Source: Methanolinea mesophila (GTDB lineage Archaea; Halobacteriota; Methanomicrobia; Methanomicrobiales; Methanospirillaceae). Taken from it: DNA of 64,000 nt. Below, piece after piece: positions 15,620 through 25,291 of the stretch. The stretch's first letter is position 1. Each line of letters opens with the position of its first letter. The stretch spans positions 1,116,001 through 1,180,000 of the forward strand of contig NZ_JAGGKR010000001.1 of NCBI RefSeq assembly GCF_017873855.1. Direction: 5' to 3'. The position numbers and the translations under genes are program-made. The notes beneath the pieces were generated by a model, which ran no database searches, was not told where the DNA came from, and saw only the letters and a program-made list of their open reading frames with translations.

Positions 15620-16212
15620 CAGATGCCCCCGATATTCAGGGACTTACGGACGATCTGGCTCAGTGTGAGCGAACATATCATGTACCACAGTATCCAGGCC
15701 GGGACGGGTCCGAGCACCATGGCGGAGAGGAGCTGGGTGCCGAAGAACGGCATGGTGATCTCGGCAGGTATTTCAGCCAGCCTGAAGAGAAGCCAGAAAA
15801 ATATTGGAACCGAGATTACCAGGATGTATGCCATCGGCTTGAACTGCTGTTGGGACATCTCCAGCTGTTCCTTCATCATCCGGTCCCGTTTCGCTTCGAG
15901 CTTCTTGATCTTCTTCTCGTCCTGGGAAAGCTGCGCTTCGCGGAACTCCTTTTGGAAGTCCTTCATCTTCGCCTGGACTTCCTGCATGTGTTCATAATCG
16001 ATGGTATATTTCTGGATCAGCGAAGAGTACAGGGCGGTCACCGTGGAGAGGATGACGATAAGAATATAAAACGGCACTTCCCCGACCAGAGGTCCGAAGA
16101 GCGCATCCATGAAGCTTCCCACAGTCTCCCTGATGGCAGGGATGCTGTAGGATATCATCATCACCAGAAGGACCAGGATGGCGATATACCCGCCATAATT
16201 TTTCTTTGCCAT
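15619..16212 (-). CDS. DUF106 membrane protein (YidC/EMC3-like insertase)
   Basis: A 197-residue membrane protein of the archaeal DUF106 family, related to YidC/Oxa1/EMC3 insertases. It has an N-terminal helix, a second helix near 45-65, a long charged coiled coil (about 70-122, rich in Glu/Lys, EAKRDRMMKEQLEMSQQQFK) and two or three C-terminal helices. Its place between adk and cmk behind secY supports a role in membrane protein insertion with SecY. Confidence 0.88.
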   Translation of the reverse strand: MAKKNYGGYIAILVLLVMMISYSIPAIRETVGSFMDALFGPLVGEVPFYILIVILSTVTALYSSLIQKYTIDYEHMQEVQAKMKDFQKEFREAQLSQDEKKIKKLEAKRDRMMKEQLEMSQQQFKPMAYILVISVPIFFWLLFRLAEIPAEITMPFFGTQLLSAMVLGPVPAWILWYMICSLTLSQIVRKSLNIGGI

Positions 16213-16215
16213 TGG

Positions 16216-16788
16216 TCACCTGAGCACGCTTGCCATATCCCCGATGGCCTGCTCGAGCAGATGGTCAGCGTTTGTCACCATCCGGATAGTGCATCCGGTG
16301 ATCATGGCATAGGATGCCCCGATGGAACGGTTGAACTGTTGATGTTCCGCGATTCCCTTCGAACCTTCCATGTCCCTGGTCCTCGTCTCGTCGCTCAAGC
16401 GCCGCATCAGGATCTGGTCCTCGTCTGTCTCGACCAGTACGATGGTATCGGGCATGAGTTCCCGAAGGACCCATTCCGGCAGGCCCGGGAGGTATCCCCG
16501 GGGTGTCTTCACCGATGCATGGGTGTCGATAAGCACATTGCCGCTTTCCCTGGCCATAGCCCTGGCGGCCTCCTTCTGGAGCCGTTTCTGGACCTCGCGG
16601 TCAAGCTTCCTCATCTCGTCCCTGTCCGAAACCACCCCTTCCTTCTTTGCGACCTCGAACATGTACGTGCCGAAGTTGAGAGACTTGTAGGTCACACCCT
16701 CATCTTCGAGCATTTTCAGAGCGCCATTAACCACGGTGGTCTTCCCCACACCGGGGACCCCTGTGACGATCACTCTCCTTCCGGTCAT
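16216..16788 (-). CDS. adkA: Archaeal adenylate kinase
   Basis: A 190-residue adenylate kinase of the archaeal type. The P-loop VTGVPGVGKTTV (about residues 8-19), VLIDTHASVKTPRGYLPGLP and RRLSDETRTRDMEG match the family. It interconverts ATP, ADP and AMP. It lies downstream of secY with a gap of 231 bases (16789-17019), which holds AT-rich sequence and may contain its own promoter, and is followed after 3 bases by the DUF106 gene. Confidence 0.93.
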   Translation of the reverse strand: MTGRRVIVTGVPGVGKTTVVNGALKMLEDEGVTYKSLNFGTYMFEVAKKEGVVSDRDEMRKLDREVQKRLQKEAARAMARESGNVLIDTHASVKTPRGYLPGLPEWVLRELMPDTIVLVETDEDQILMRRLSDETRTRDMEGSKGIAEHQQFNRSIGASYAMITGCTIRMVTNADHLLEQAIGDMASVLR

Positions 16789-17019
16789 GTCATTTCCTCC
16801 TTCCCAAAGATACGCCCAACTATGGACATTCGATTATAAAAAGTCAATTCCAATCGATGTATAACATAAGAATTCAGGAAATATAAATGATCTTATGCGA
16901 GCGTGCTGCCTTCGGTAAATCCTTATTCCATCGCCAGCGAACAAAAATGCCGGGGTATTGCGATGTCCCCGCTAAATTCCTGGAAATCGCGTGGAATGAT
17001 GAAAAAAAGAGAATTGAGG

Positions 17020-18453
17020 TTATTCTTTCCCGAAGAACGTCCGCATGAACGGGTACATCTCCATGATCTGCTGGCTCGCGATCTCCTCGTAGAGACGATA
17101 GGTGATACTCACCGTCAGCAGCAGCCCCGTTCCGCTTACCGCCCCTATAACTCCGAAGAGGTTCGCAGCCACCGAGAGCAGGCCAATGAAGACACCGCCG
17201 ATAACGGTGACACGGGGGATGTACCGGTCCAGGTACTTCTCCAGTACCTGGGGGTTTCGGCGGTAGCCGGGGATCGACATCCCGCTGCTCTGGATCTGCC
17301 GGGCAACGTCTTTAGAGTCGAGACCTGCAGTCTTGATCCAGAAGAGGGCGAATATCGCACCTCCGACCACCATGAAGATCACATCGATGCCCAGGCGGAG
17401 GATGATCTCCCAGGGCGCATGCCCGAGATCGGTAATCCACCACATCCAGTCCTGCGGACCGTTGACCGGTGCAAGGTACCACATGAGACCGGAGACCGGG
17501 GTCTGTCCGTCGTAGGTCCCGAAGATGGTAATCCCGATGTTGTTCAGGAAAAGCCCTATCATCTGGATGTTCGCCTGGAGGACACGGACGAGGATCATGG
17601 GCAACACGCTGGCATAGATCAGTTTTACAGGGAAGCGGGCACGGGCCCCCCTGACCTGGGCGTGGGCCAGGGGGATCTCGATCCTCGTCGACTCGACGTA
17701 CACGATGATCAGGAAGATCACTATTGTACTGACGAAGGCGAGCATTTCCGTACCCATATACTGGAGGAAGTTCGCACCGTCCGCCAGTACTGCAACGATT
17801 CTCGGGAAGAACCCGAAGGGATAGAGATCGTTGACCGGGGCCCAGTTCAGGAACCCGTTGATCAGTGCCTGGGATATCCCGGCAATGATGAAGAGCCCTA
17901 CTCCCGAACCGATACCCCACTTGGTCACCACCTCGTCGAGGAATACGATCAGCAACCCACCGATGATGAGCTGAATAAAGATGAGTAACGAGACCGCGAA
18001 GAGATTCCCGCCAAAGAACATGTTGGCGATCACCGGGTCGGGCTTCATGAAGCCGCCTATCAGGTTGGGTGCGGCTTCGACGATGACCATGACGATGATA
18101 AGGATCTTCTGCAGGCCCATGTACATGACCTGGCCCCGGGCATCAGAGGTATCGATATGAAGGATGTCGGCCCCTTTCAACAGCTGCAGTACGATGGATG
18201 CAGTCACGATGGGCCCGATACCGAGGGCCACCAGGGACCCGCTCGCCCCTGCGAGAAGAGCCCTGAAATATAAGAAAATATCCTGTGAGCTCGGGTCAAG
18301 CCCGAAGAGGGGGATATTGGTCAATGCAAAATAAAGAACCAGGATGCCTGCCGTCCACATCAGCTTGTTCTTGAAATGGACATGCCCCTCCGGTGCCTTC
18401 ACGGTAGGCATTTTGGCAAGCAATGGCTCCAGTCGGTCCAACAGCTCTCCCAT
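17020..18453 (-). CDS. secY: Preprotein translocase subunit SecY
   Basis: A 477-residue polytopic protein with about ten membrane helices, the channel core of the archaeal Sec61-type translocon. Recognisable parts are the plug/helix-2 region ALLAGASGSLVALGIGPIVTASIVLQLL, EVVTKWGIGSGVGLFIIAGI, and the C-terminal loop DVARQIQSSGMSIPGYRRNP. It ends the ribosomal cluster and lies 21 bases after L15. Confidence 0.96.
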   Translation of the reverse strand: MGELLDRLEPLLAKMPTVKAPEGHVHFKNKLMWTAGILVLYFALTNIPLFGLDPSSQDIFLYFRALLAGASGSLVALGIGPIVTASIVLQLLKGADILHIDTSDARGQVMYMGLQKILIIVMVIVEAAPNLIGGFMKPDPVIANMFFGGNLFAVSLLIFIQLIIGGLLIVFLDEVVTKWGIGSGVGLFIIAGISQALINGFLNWAPVNDLYPFGFFPRIVAVLADGANFLQYMGTEMLAFVSTIVIFLIIVYVESTRIEIPLAHAQVRGARARFPVKLIYASVLPMILVRVLQANIQMIGLFLNNIGITIFGTYDGQTPVSGLMWYLAPVNGPQDWMWWITDLGHAPWEIILRLGIDVIFMVVGGAIFALFWIKTAGLDSKDVARQIQSSGMSIPGYRRNPQVLEKYLDRYIPRVTVIGGVFIGLLSVAANLFGVIGAVSGTGLLLTVSITYRLYEEIASQQIMEMYPFMRTFFGKE

Positions 18454-18474
18454 TGTTATTCACCTGAATGGAGG

Positions 18475-18900
18475 TCAGATGGTCAGTGCCTGACCACCCA
18501 TCGCCTCGATCTTTGCTTTTGCCTGCTCGGAAAACGACCTGGCAGTGATCTTCATCTTCTGAGTGACTTTTCCGCTGCCAAGTATCTTATCGATACCGAT
18601 CTGTGCCGCATCGATGGCGATGACATCCCCGTCCCTGGCCGCTTTACCTTCAGCAAGGAGCTTCCCCGACATCTGGTCGAGCAGGCCGACGGAGATTGCA
18701 TTGACATCATTCCCGGTCTTGTTCACGAAACCATGCTTCCCGTTGTGGACCTCGTCGAGCAGGAGATAATGGGTAAAGCGGTGGTCTCTGTGACCTGCTC
18801 TTCCCCTTCCTCCCCTGTTGCCGGCGCCACGCCGGTTCTTGTGGGTCCCGCCCCCGCAGGTGCGTGATCCCCGGTATTTTGATCTCTTATTGACCGGCAT
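18475..18900 (-). CDS. rpl15: Ribosomal protein L15 (uL15)
   Basis: A 141-residue large-subunit protein. The basic N-terminus MPVNKRSKYRGSRTCGGGTHKNRRGAGNRGG with Gly/Arg-rich extension binds 23S rRNA, and the C-terminal KAKIEAMGGQALTI is typical. It lies between L30 and SecY, the normal archaeal order, 4 bases after L30. Confidence 0.96.
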   Translation of the reverse strand: MPVNKRSKYRGSRTCGGGTHKNRRGAGNRGGRGRAGHRDHRFTHYLLLDEVHNGKHGFVNKTGNDVNAISVGLLDQMSGKLLAEGKAARDGDVIAIDAAQIGIDKILGSGKVTQKMKITARSFSEQAKAKIEAMGGQALTI

Positions 18901-18904
18901 CCCC

Positions 18905-19366
18905 TCACCTCATCTTATACAGGAGAGAGTTGATCTCTGTCCCGTAATAGCCAAGCGCACCACCCTGCGAGAAGGTCCGCTTTACGGTCTTGTAGCCTTT
19001 ACGCGGGGGGTGCAGCCTGAGCACCGGTTTTAACCCGGGCATATCGGAAAGCCTGCTCTCGCCCGTTGCAAGGGACTGGGCAAAGTCTGCGATATCCTTG
19101 TACGCGGAGTTTGCCTTCACGTACTCGTCGGTGAACGGCTCGTCACCCACGATGCGTCCCCTCGTGCGGAGGATCGTCTCCACGGTGGCCGCATCCACCT
19201 CGCCATAGGCCACGAAGTCCTTCACCTTGCGGATCATGCCCAGGTACTCCGGCGTATCCGGGACGATCACGCAGTGATTTACATGGTGCAGACGGAGCAT
19301 CTTCAGCGTGTCCTTGATCTCCCTGCGGGTATTCACCACTCCCCTGACCTGCACGATGGCGTACAT
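18905..19366 (-). CDS. rpl30: Ribosomal protein L30 (uL30)
   Basis: A 153-residue archaeal-length L30, starting [20 protein letters not shown]. The start ATG at 19366 overlaps the last base of S5; the longer frame extending into S5 is not real. Archaeal L30 carries a C-terminal extension relative to the bacterial 60-residue form, seen here as the part ending LHPPRKGYKTVKRTFSQGG. Confidence 0.95.
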   Translation of the reverse strand: MYAIVQVRGVVNTRREIKDTLKMLRLHHVNHCVIVPDTPEYLGMIRKVKDFVAYGEVDAATVETILRTRGRIVGDEPFTDEYVKANSAYKDIADFAQSLATGESRLSDMPGLKPVLRLHPPRKGYKTVKRTFSQGGALGYYGTEINSLLYKMR

Positions 19367-19983
19367 TACTGCTGACCCCCGATCCGAATCATGTTGGTGG
19401 CCTTCAGTGCATTGAAGGTGGCCTTGGCGAAGTTTATGGTGGTCCTGGTCTGGCCGCGGGAGAAGGTCCAGGTATCCTTGATACCTGCGAGCTCCAGCAC
19501 TTTCCTGCTGATCTCTCCTGTTACCAGGCCGATACCCTGCGGTGCAGGCTTCAGGGTGACACGGACGCTTCCCGCCGAGCCCTCGACCTGCATGGGGATG
19601 GAATGATTGGTCCCGCACCCGCATTCCCAGCTGCCGCATCCTCTCCGTACCTTGATCAGGTTGGTCTTCGCATCGGTGATCGCCTTCCTGATCGCGTCCC
19701 CGACCTGGACATCCTTGCCCTGGCCGAAGCCGATATACCCGTTCCGGTTGCCAACCACTACGACGGCGCGGAATTTCACCCGCCGGCCGGAGTCGGTCAT
19801 GCGCTGGACCATCTGGATGTCCAGCACCTCATCCTCGAGATCGGGAAGGAATGCATCCACGATCTGAGGTTCCTTGATGGGTTTTCCGCTCTCCAGCACC
19901 TGGTCGATGCTGGTGAACTCACCAGAGGCGACCATTTTTCCAAGGCCGGTGAGTGGAACCCATTCTTCCCTTTCATATGCCAT
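19366..19983 (-). CDS. rps5: Ribosomal protein S5 (uS5)
   Basis: A 205-residue small-subunit protein. The double-stranded-RNA-binding type motif [20 protein letters not shown] and the C-terminal domain ([20 protein letters not shown]) are clear. A cysteine-rich loop ([13 protein letters not shown]) is typical of archaeal S5. It follows L18 by one base and shares one base with L30. Confidence 0.96.
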   Translation of the reverse strand: MAYEREEWVPLTGLGKMVASGEFTSIDQVLESGKPIKEPQIVDAFLPDLEDEVLDIQMVQRMTDSGRRVKFRAVVVVGNRNGYIGFGQGKDVQVGDAIRKAITDAKTNLIKVRRGCGSWECGCGTNHSIPMQVEGSAGSVRVTLKPAPQGIGLVTGEISRKVLELAGIKDTWTFSRGQTRTTINFAKATFNALKATNMIRIGGQQ

Positions 19984-19984
19984 A

Positions 19985-20512
19985 TTACTCCAGCTCCTTC
20001 ATAATGGCGTCAATCGTCTGTTCGACATTTTGCACCAGGTTCCCGGCACGTTCCGGAGCGAATTCCGCAATGACCGCCCCTTTCAGGCGGCTCTCGTCCG
20101 GAAGGATCTCCTCGCCGTAAGGTAGGTCAAGCCCGGCGTCCACCGCACCCTTCAGGGCGGCGAATACTTTCGCCCCCTTGGTTGCGCGATGAAGTCCGAT
20201 GTCCAGCACTGCGCCCTCGCATTCCGCATTGAGCGCTTTCACTGCAAAGAGCATCCCGGTAAGGTATGCTGCAGGGGTGCCGGATGTCGATCCGGTATAG
20301 CCGTATCTGGCGAGCTCGGAGGAATGGGCCATGATCATGGTCCGGTCCCCGTCGAGTTCCGCGGTTACCAGGTGAATGGTAATGTGCCGGTTTGATTTCC
20401 GGACCACCATGCGTGGCCGGTCGGAGACCACCAGCTTGGTCCTCCGGTAGTAATTCGTTCGCCCTTCGCGGCGCCGGCGGAAAGGAACGAAATATCTTGG
20501 TCCTGTTGCCAT
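19985..20512 (-). CDS. rpl18: Ribosomal protein L18 (uL18)
   Basis: A 175-residue protein that contacts 5S rRNA. The N-terminus ([20 protein letters not shown]), [20 protein letters not shown] and [13 protein letters not shown] match archaeal L18. It is translationally close to L19e (stop 20513) and S5. Confidence 0.95.
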   Translation of the reverse strand: MATGPRYFVPFRRRREGRTNYYRRTKLVVSDRPRMVVRKSNRHITIHLVTAELDGDRTMIMAHSSELARYGYTGSTSGTPAAYLTGMLFAVKALNAECEGAVLDIGLHRATKGAKVFAALKGAVDAGLDLPYGEEILPDESRLKGAVIAEFAPERAGNLVQNVEQTIDAIMKELE

Positions 20513-20965
20513 TTACTTCACCTTCCCGGCTTGTAATTCGATCTGGGCTTTAAGATGGGCCACGTTCCTGAACTGTCCTCCCGCCGCCTTGCGATAGAGG
20601 ATGCGGTACATGTGCCGGTCTATCTGCTGGGAATCCCTCATTTCCGCGAGAGTTTTCCTGATCGCCCTGATCTTCTGTATCCACTGGCGCTTGCTCGGGT
20701 TTCTTGCCCCTGCCGCGCCTTTTCTCCTTCCCGGGCCTTTCCGGTGACCGTAAGAGCGCTTTGCGATCTTGGCCCGGGCCCGTCCGCGGCTGTTGCCACG
20801 CGGCTGGCGGGCGTCGATCGCGCCCTCGTCGATCAGTGCCCGGACGTCTTCACGTGAGATTGCGTTCTGGATATCCGCGGCGCGTTCGGGATCGAACCAT
20901 ACCCGGTTCATCCCGCATTTCAGGAGCGAGGCCGCGAGCCTTCTCTGGTTGGCCGCGTCAGTCAT
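20513..20965 (-). CDS. rpl19e: Ribosomal protein L19e (eL19)
   Basis: A 150-residue archaeal/eukaryotic-type protein with LAASLLKCGMNRVWFDPE and the basic stretch RSYGHRKGPGRRKGAAGARN. It has no bacterial counterpart. Its start overlaps the L32e stop by 8 bases, and it stops one base before L18. Confidence 0.95.
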   Translation of the reverse strand: MTDAANQRRLAASLLKCGMNRVWFDPERAADIQNAISREDVRALIDEGAIDARQPRGNSRGRARAKIAKRSYGHRKGPGRRKGAAGARNPSKRQWIQKIRAIRKTLAEMRDSQQIDRHMYRILYRKAAGGQFRNVAHLKAQIELQAGKVK

Positions 20966-21377
20966 TCTCTGACACCTCTTCTGTTGCCGCTTCAGCGACC
21001 GCGATCTCTTTCCGGTTCAGGACCCTGAGGCCTGCCGAGAGCGCCTGCTGCTGGATCTCCATCCGCTTTCTGTTCCCCACGCTTCCGCCGATCCTGACGG
21101 CGAAGGTCGCGGGGTCAAGGCCTTCCAGCTCGCCGGGAGAAAACACCAGTACCTCCCGGTACCCGCTTGGATGCATTCCCCTGATCGCGACCGGGCTGCC
21201 GAACCCGGGGGTGGGAAGTGCGCCTTTCGCCTTTTTCTGGCGGCGTTGTTTATTGTGGAGCCCGCGGGGCCTCCTCCAGGAAGCGGAGAGCTGCTCCTTC
21301 TTCCCGAAGCCGTCCCTCTTGAACCTGGCTCCTTTTGCCGCCCGTGCCCGAATTAGTCTTCGAATTTCGTCAGCCAT
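20958..21377 (-). CDS. rpl32e: Ribosomal protein L32e (eL32)
   Basis: A 139-residue archaeal/eukaryotic protein; SWRRPRGLHNKQRRQKKAKG and TPGFGSPVAIRGMHPSGYRE are the family core. It starts 6 bases after L6 and overlaps L19e by 8 bases. Confidence 0.95.
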   Translation of the reverse strand: MADEIRRLIRARAAKGARFKRDGFGKKEQLSASWRRPRGLHNKQRRQKKAKGALPTPGFGSPVAIRGMHPSGYREVLVFSPGELEGLDPATFAVRIGGSVGNRKRMEIQQQALSAGLRVLNRKEIAVAEAATEEVSEND

Positions 21378-21383
21378 TCTTCC

Positions 21384-21908
21384 TCACCCCTTGGTCACGA
21401 TATAAATCCCGTCCTGGAAGATACGGGGGTCCCGGTAGCGGATCTTGGTGGCGTGCTCGATATTCGCTGAGCTGATTCCTACCTTCTCCTTGTCGATCCC
21501 GGTCAGCACGACCTCGTCGTTGCCGATGTTCGCCTTCACTCCTTCCTGGATCTGGGCGTAGCGAGCCTTCTTCTCACCGAGGAAGTTGACGATCTCGAGG
21601 CGGTTGCCCTGGAGTTTGAGCTGGATTGGGAAGTGGCTGTATACCACCTTCATCCGGTACTCGAACCCCTCGGTCACCCCGGTGCACATGTTCTTCGCAT
21701 GGGCAGCGATGGTTCCCACCATCGCAACCGTTCTCTTCCTGTCGGACTCGGTCGTGATAACGACCTCGTCCCCTTCCACCCTGACGGTGATTGCCGGGAA
21801 CCTTACGTTCCTCTCAAGCTGGCCCTTGGGCCCCTTGATTTTGAGCATGTTCCCCGCGATCTCGACTGAGACGCCTTTGGGGATTGCAACGGTCCGTTCT
21901 ACTGTCAT
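21384..21908 (-). CDS. rpl6: Ribosomal protein L6 (uL6)
   Basis: A 174-residue two-domain RNA-binding protein: VAIPKGVSVEIAGNMLKIKG begins the first domain, and the second includes NIEHATKIRYRDPRIFQDGI at the end. It lies between S8 and L32e as in all archaea, 9 bases after S8. Confidence 0.96.
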   Translation of the reverse strand: MTVERTVAIPKGVSVEIAGNMLKIKGPKGQLERNVRFPAITVRVEGDEVVITTESDRKRTVAMVGTIAAHAKNMCTGVTEGFEYRMKVVYSHFPIQLKLQGNRLEIVNFLGEKKARYAQIQEGVKANIGNDEVVLTGIDKEKVGISSANIEHATKIRYRDPRIFQDGIYIVTKG

Positions 21909-21917
21909 CGATCCACC

Positions 21918-22310
21918 TCAGTAGACGTACCCCAGCAGTTCGCCGCCGATACCTTCCTTCCGGGCCTGCTCGTGAGTGAGCACGCCCCTGGAGGTGGAAA
22001 GGATCAGCATGCCGAAGTTCTTCCCGGGGAGGTACTGGACTTCCCAGTATTCAAGCTCAGAATGCTGCACGGAGTAGCGGGGGGTGATCGCTCCGCATTT
22101 GTTGATCTTGCCGTTGAGGTGGACCAGGAGCTGTCCGCCCCGGCCGTCCTCAATAAACTCGAAGCCGTTGATGTATCCCCCGTCCTGCATGCAGCGGAAC
22201 ATCGAACCGAGGAGTTTGCTGGCGGGCTCGATGATGCAGCTCGACTTGCCGCCGTCTGCCGCATTCTTCAGGGTACACATCCCATCGGCGATTGTATTTT
22301 GTCTTGCCAT
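21918..22310 (-). CDS. rps8: Ribosomal protein S8 (uS8)
   Basis: A 130-residue protein starting [17 protein letters not shown]; this ATG at 22310 is preferred to the in-frame start at 22322 because homologues begin here and a GGTGA-type site lies upstream. The C-terminal [20 protein letters not shown] is the S8 signature that binds 16S rRNA. Confidence 0.95.
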   Translation of the reverse strand: MARQNTIADGMCTLKNAADGGKSSCIIEPASKLLGSMFRCMQDGGYINGFEFIEDGRGGQLLVHLNGKINKCGAITPRYSVQHSELEYWEVQYLPGKNFGMLILSTSRGVLTHEQARKEGIGGELLGYVY

Positions 22311-22323
22311 GACCAGATTCACC

Positions 22324-22479
22324 TCAGTTCATCTTTTTAAAGCCCATTTTGGGGGCCCATTCACGGAAGCACTGGCGGCAGAACATGATATGGTATCTGC
22401 GTACCAGTCCCTGTTTCCGTCCGCACATCTTGCACTCCTGTGCCCCGCGGCCGAATTTCTTCGTTCTCTCTCCGCCCAT
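22324..22479 (-). CDS. rps14: Ribosomal protein S14 (uS14, zinc type)
   Basis: A 51-residue basic protein with two CxxC pairs (ECKMCG and FCRQCF) forming a zinc knuckle, flanked by FGRGAQ and [12 protein letters not shown]. Two adjacent ATG codons occur (22482 and 22479); the second has the better distance from the GGAGGTG site. The gene overlaps or abuts the L5 stop and precedes S8 by 13 bases. Confidence 0.93.
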   Translation of the reverse strand: MGGERTKKFGRGAQECKMCGRKQGLVRRYHIMFCRQCFREWAPKMGFKKMN

Positions 22480-22985
22480 CATCGCACCTCCACCTTGTAC
22501 TTCTCGTTTAAGAAGGCGATCGCGTCCTCTGCACCCACCTGCTGTTTCTGGGGCAGTTTCTTCTGCTCGATATGGCGCCGTGTTATCCTGATGCCTCTCC
22601 GGGCGAGGACCACGTTGATGTCCATCCCGAAGATCCCAATCTGGGGATCGTACGACATTCCCGGGAAGTCGGTGTGCTCCTCGATCCCGAAGGAGAAATT
22701 GCCCATCCTGTCGAACTGGCCCGGGAAAATTCTCCGTTCAACGATGTTGAGCGCAGTTTCAAGGAATCCTGCGGCCTTCGCCCCTCTCAGGGTGACCTTG
22801 CACCCGATGGGGCCTCCTTTGCGGATCCCGAACGCGGGCTGGGTCTTCTTGGCAATGCTCTTTACCGGCGTGTTCCCGGTAATGGCCTTCATGATGTCGA
22901 TGGCGTTGGTGAGCTTCTCTCCGCTTTCACCGACACCCATGTGGACCACTACCTTGTCGACATACACCTGCCGCATCGCGTTCAT
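22479..22985 (-). CDS. rpl5: Ribosomal protein L5 (uL5)
   Basis: A 168-residue 5S-rRNA-binding protein: [36 protein letters not shown] and [20 protein letters not shown] are diagnostic. Its start overlaps the S4e stop by 4 bases, and its stop is at the S14 start. Confidence 0.96.
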   Translation of the reverse strand: MNAMRQVYVDKVVVHMGVGESGEKLTNAIDIMKAITGNTPVKSIAKKTQPAFGIRKGGPIGCKVTLRGAKAAGFLETALNIVERRIFPGQFDRMGNFSFGIEEHTDFPGMSYDPQIGIFGMDINVVLARRGIRITRRHIEQKKLPQKQQVGAEDAIAFLNEKYKVEVR

Positions 22986-23707
22986 TCTTCAATCCCCCAT
23001 TCGGTCAGCGCCGGGGTCTCGCGTCCCACCATGTAGATGTACTCGTCGATGGTGTCGAAGCGGTCCCCGGTGGACTCATCCACGAGGGTGACCCGGTTGG
23101 GTACGCTGCCGGCGATCTTATCGATCGTCACGATCCGGGCCACTTTCCCGGAATGCTTTCCACCGATGACCATGGCCATATTGCCCACTGCGAAGGGGAA
23201 ATGGTCCATGATGGCGAACCGGTTGTTCTCTTCGAGGGAGATGACGACCGAGTCACCGGGTTTGTACTTGTTGTCCGCGAGGATGTTCGCACCCGACCGG
23301 AGGTTGAGCTGGACTTTGCCGCCGGGAACAATGGTCTTGTTCCGGATCTTGGCAAGCCTGCTCTTCGCCGACTCGGAATCGATCTCGATGGTCTTGTGCC
23401 GGCCCTTCTTGTCGCGAAGGATACGGTAATATTTACCGATTGCGGGAATTGCGATGATATCGAAGATCCCGATTCCCATCTTCGGGTCCCTGCAGGGCTT
23501 GCCGTTGATGATGACGTCCCGCTGCCCGAGGATCTGCTTGACCTCCTTCATGTTCCGGGCCAGACCCATCTGGTCGCGGAGCCAGACCGCAACGGGCAAT
23601 GCATTCGCGTTGTGGGGCCCGGGTGCGGTCTTGGTGATGAACTTGGTGGCCTTCTTGGGCACGTGCCATGCATCGGGGGCGACGAGCCGCTTGAGATGTT
23701 CTGACAT
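22982..23707 (-). CDS. rps4e: Ribosomal protein S4e (eS4)
   Basis: A 241-residue archaeal/eukaryotic small-subunit protein: N-terminal [20 protein letters not shown], an S4-type RNA-binding segment ([20 protein letters not shown]), then a KOW-containing part ([20 protein letters not shown]). Its start shares one base with the L24 stop. Confidence 0.95.
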   Translation of the reverse strand: MSEHLKRLVAPDAWHVPKKATKFITKTAPGPHNANALPVAVWLRDQMGLARNMKEVKQILGQRDVIINGKPCRDPKMGIGIFDIIAIPAIGKYYRILRDKKGRHKTIEIDSESAKSRLAKIRNKTIVPGGKVQLNLRSGANILADNKYKPGDSVVISLEENNRFAIMDHFPFAVGNMAMVIGGKHSGKVARIVTIDKIAGSVPNRVTLVDESTGDRFDTIDEYIYMVGRETPALTEWGIEE

Positions 23708-24072
23708 TATGCACGCTCCCCGAGGTTCTGTGCTCTCTTCGGGTCCTTGAGGTTCAGTTTGGTGATCTTGACGTTGGAGGGGTCTATCGGCCGGGGAACT
23801 TCCGTTCCGTCCGCCTTATTGACCGAGACTCCCTGTACGACGATGCGGGACTTCCCCACGTCGACCAGGTCTACCACACCCTCGGTTCCTTTCGACGAAC
23901 CTCTGAGTACTTTCACCGTGTCTCCCTTCACTACCCTGGCGCTTCGCGTGCGGTACTGCTCGCGAAGCGTGGAGTCCAGGGGGGCGGAAAGGAATTTGCC
24001 TTTCATGTGCAGAGGGGCCTGGTAACGGGCCTTTCTCTGCTTCCTTGGCTGACTGCTCTCGATTCTTACCAT
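23707..24072 (-). CDS. rpl24: Ribosomal protein L24 (uL24)
   Basis: A 121-residue protein with a KOW motif ([20 protein letters not shown], about residues 44-63). The start is set at [17 protein letters not shown] (24072), since the open frame upstream runs into L14. It lies 10 bases after L14. Confidence 0.94.
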   Translation of the reverse strand: MVRIESSQPRKQRKARYQAPLHMKGKFLSAPLDSTLREQYRTRSARVVKGDTVKVLRGSSKGTEGVVDLVDVGKSRIVVQGVSVNKADGTEVPRPIDPSNVKITKLNLKDPKRAQNLGERA

Positions 24073-24082
24073 ACTTTCCGCC

Positions 24083-24481
24083 TCACACGATGATGGTCGC
24101 AAGGGTACCGAGCTTGGGAAACCGTTCGGCCACTTCCCTGGCGACCGGCCCCTTAATCTCGGTCCCTCGCGGCTCGTTCCGCTCATCTACCACGACGACC
24201 GCATTGTCCTCGAAGGAGACCCTCATACCGTTCGGCCGGCGGAATTCTTTCTTCTGCCGGATTACGACCGCGCGCACAAGTTTTCTGCGCATATCGGGGG
24301 TTCCTTTCTTCACGCTCACTGTCGCAAGATCGCCCATGCCCAGCTTGGGCTGCCTGCGGCGTACGCCGTGATACCCGAAGACGGAGACTACCTCCACTTC
24401 GCGGGCGCCGGTGTTGTCCACACAGGCCATCCGGGTCCCGGTCTCGAGAGCCCGGGGGATGGTTGACTGCTTCGCCTTCAT
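24083..24481 (-). CDS. rpl14: Ribosomal protein L14 (uL14)
   Basis: A 132-residue protein: [20 protein letters not shown] and KPGxx-like [20 protein letters not shown] are diagnostic; the end ([11 protein letters not shown]) is complete. Start ATG 24481 overlaps the S17 stop by 4 bases; the longer frame into S17 is rejected. Confidence 0.95.
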   Translation of the reverse strand: MKAKQSTIPRALETGTRMACVDNTGAREVEVVSVFGYHGVRRRQPKLGMGDLATVSVKKGTPDMRRKLVRAVVIRQKKEFRRPNGMRVSFEDNAVVVVDERNEPRGTEIKGPVAREVAERFPKLGTLATIIV

Positions 24482-24804
24482 GAGGCCTGCACCTCCACAA
24501 CCACGAACGTGGTGGTCTTGGAGAGAGGGCGGCACTCGGCGATCTTTACCATGTCGCCGACCTTCGCCTGGATGCAGGGGGTGTTGTGTGCATGGTATTT
24601 GGAACTCCTCTTCTCGTAACGGTTGTATTTCCGCACGTAGTGGAAGTAGTCCCGCTGCACTACTACCGTCCCCATCATCCGGTCGCTCACGACTTTACCG
24701 GTGATCACCTGGCCGCGCACCGGTAAAGTGCCGTGAAACGGACAATTTACGTCTTCGCACGCCTGCTCCGGCGCCTTGACGTTTAATCCGATGTTAGTTG
24801 CCAT
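24478..24804 (-). CDS. rps17: Ribosomal protein S17 (uS17)
   Basis: A 108-residue protein with the OB-fold segment [20 protein letters not shown] and [20 protein letters not shown]. The archaeal N-terminal extension includes [10 protein letters not shown]. Its start shares one base with the Rpp29 stop. Confidence 0.95.
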   Translation of the reverse strand: MATNIGLNVKAPEQACEDVNCPFHGTLPVRGQVITGKVVSDRMMGTVVVQRDYFHYVRKYNRYEKRSSKYHAHNTPCIQAKVGDMVKIAECRPLSKTTTFVVVEVQAS

Positions 24805-25088
24805 TATTTACCTCTGGTTTTCAGCTGCAAGTTGATCCGTTTTTCAGGTGCCATGACCAGCACGGAGCCTTCTATCTCCACCAGGACCCCATCGGGGAGC
24901 TTCAGCAGGAAAACGGTTCCTTTCTTCTGGATCCGCCTCGTTCCTGATTCTCCCGCGATGACCAGCATGTTCCTGGTCTCATCGACGATCCGGCCCGAAA
25001 TCCCTGTTACACAGGGGTTGCTGGCTCCCGTTACCAGAACATCAAGCCCGATGAGTTCGTGCCGGTGGATGTTCTGGGGGGAGATCAT
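24804..25088 (-). CDS. rnp1: Ribonuclease P protein component 1 (Rpp29/Pop4)
   Basis: A 94-residue protein with an Sm-like fold; [19 protein letters not shown] and [20 protein letters not shown] match archaeal Rpp29, which supports 5' tRNA processing by RNase P. Its place between L29 and S17 is conserved in many archaea. It overlaps L29 by 4 bases and S17 by one. Confidence 0.93.
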   Translation of the reverse strand: MISPQNIHRHELIGLDVLVTGASNPCVTGISGRIVDETRNMLVIAGESGTRRIQKKGTVFLLKLPDGVLVEIEGSVLVMAPEKRINLQLKTRGK

Positions 25089-25291
25089 GCCTCCCGAAAC
25101 CTCCTGTTCTTCTCGGTCATCATGCGGGCGATGGTCCGCCGGAGTTCCCGGATCCTTCCGGGGTTCTCGGTGGCGCCTCCCGCGCTGACCTTCCCGTTGT
25201 GCTGGATGAGCTCCATGCGGAGCTTCTCCATCTGTTCCTGCAGCTCCACGTCAGAGAGCTGCTGGACGTCTTTTGCGCGAAATATTGCCAT
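25085..25291 (-). CDS. rpl29: Ribosomal protein L29 (uL29)
   Basis: A 68-residue helical hairpin protein: MAIFRAKDVQQLSDVELQEQ and the C-terminal RIRELRRTIARMMTEKNRR are typical. It starts directly after the S3 stop and lies at the polypeptide exit tunnel in known ribosomes. Confidence 0.94.
   Translation of the reverse strand: MAIFRAKDVQQLSDVELQEQMEKLRMELIQHNGKVSAGGATENPGRIRELRRTIARMMTEKNRRFREA

Noticed and set aside
18905-19639. A 244-codon frame containing L30 with a long N-terminal extension
   Set aside because: The extension lies wholly within S5 in another frame; L30 homologues begin at the ATG at 19366.
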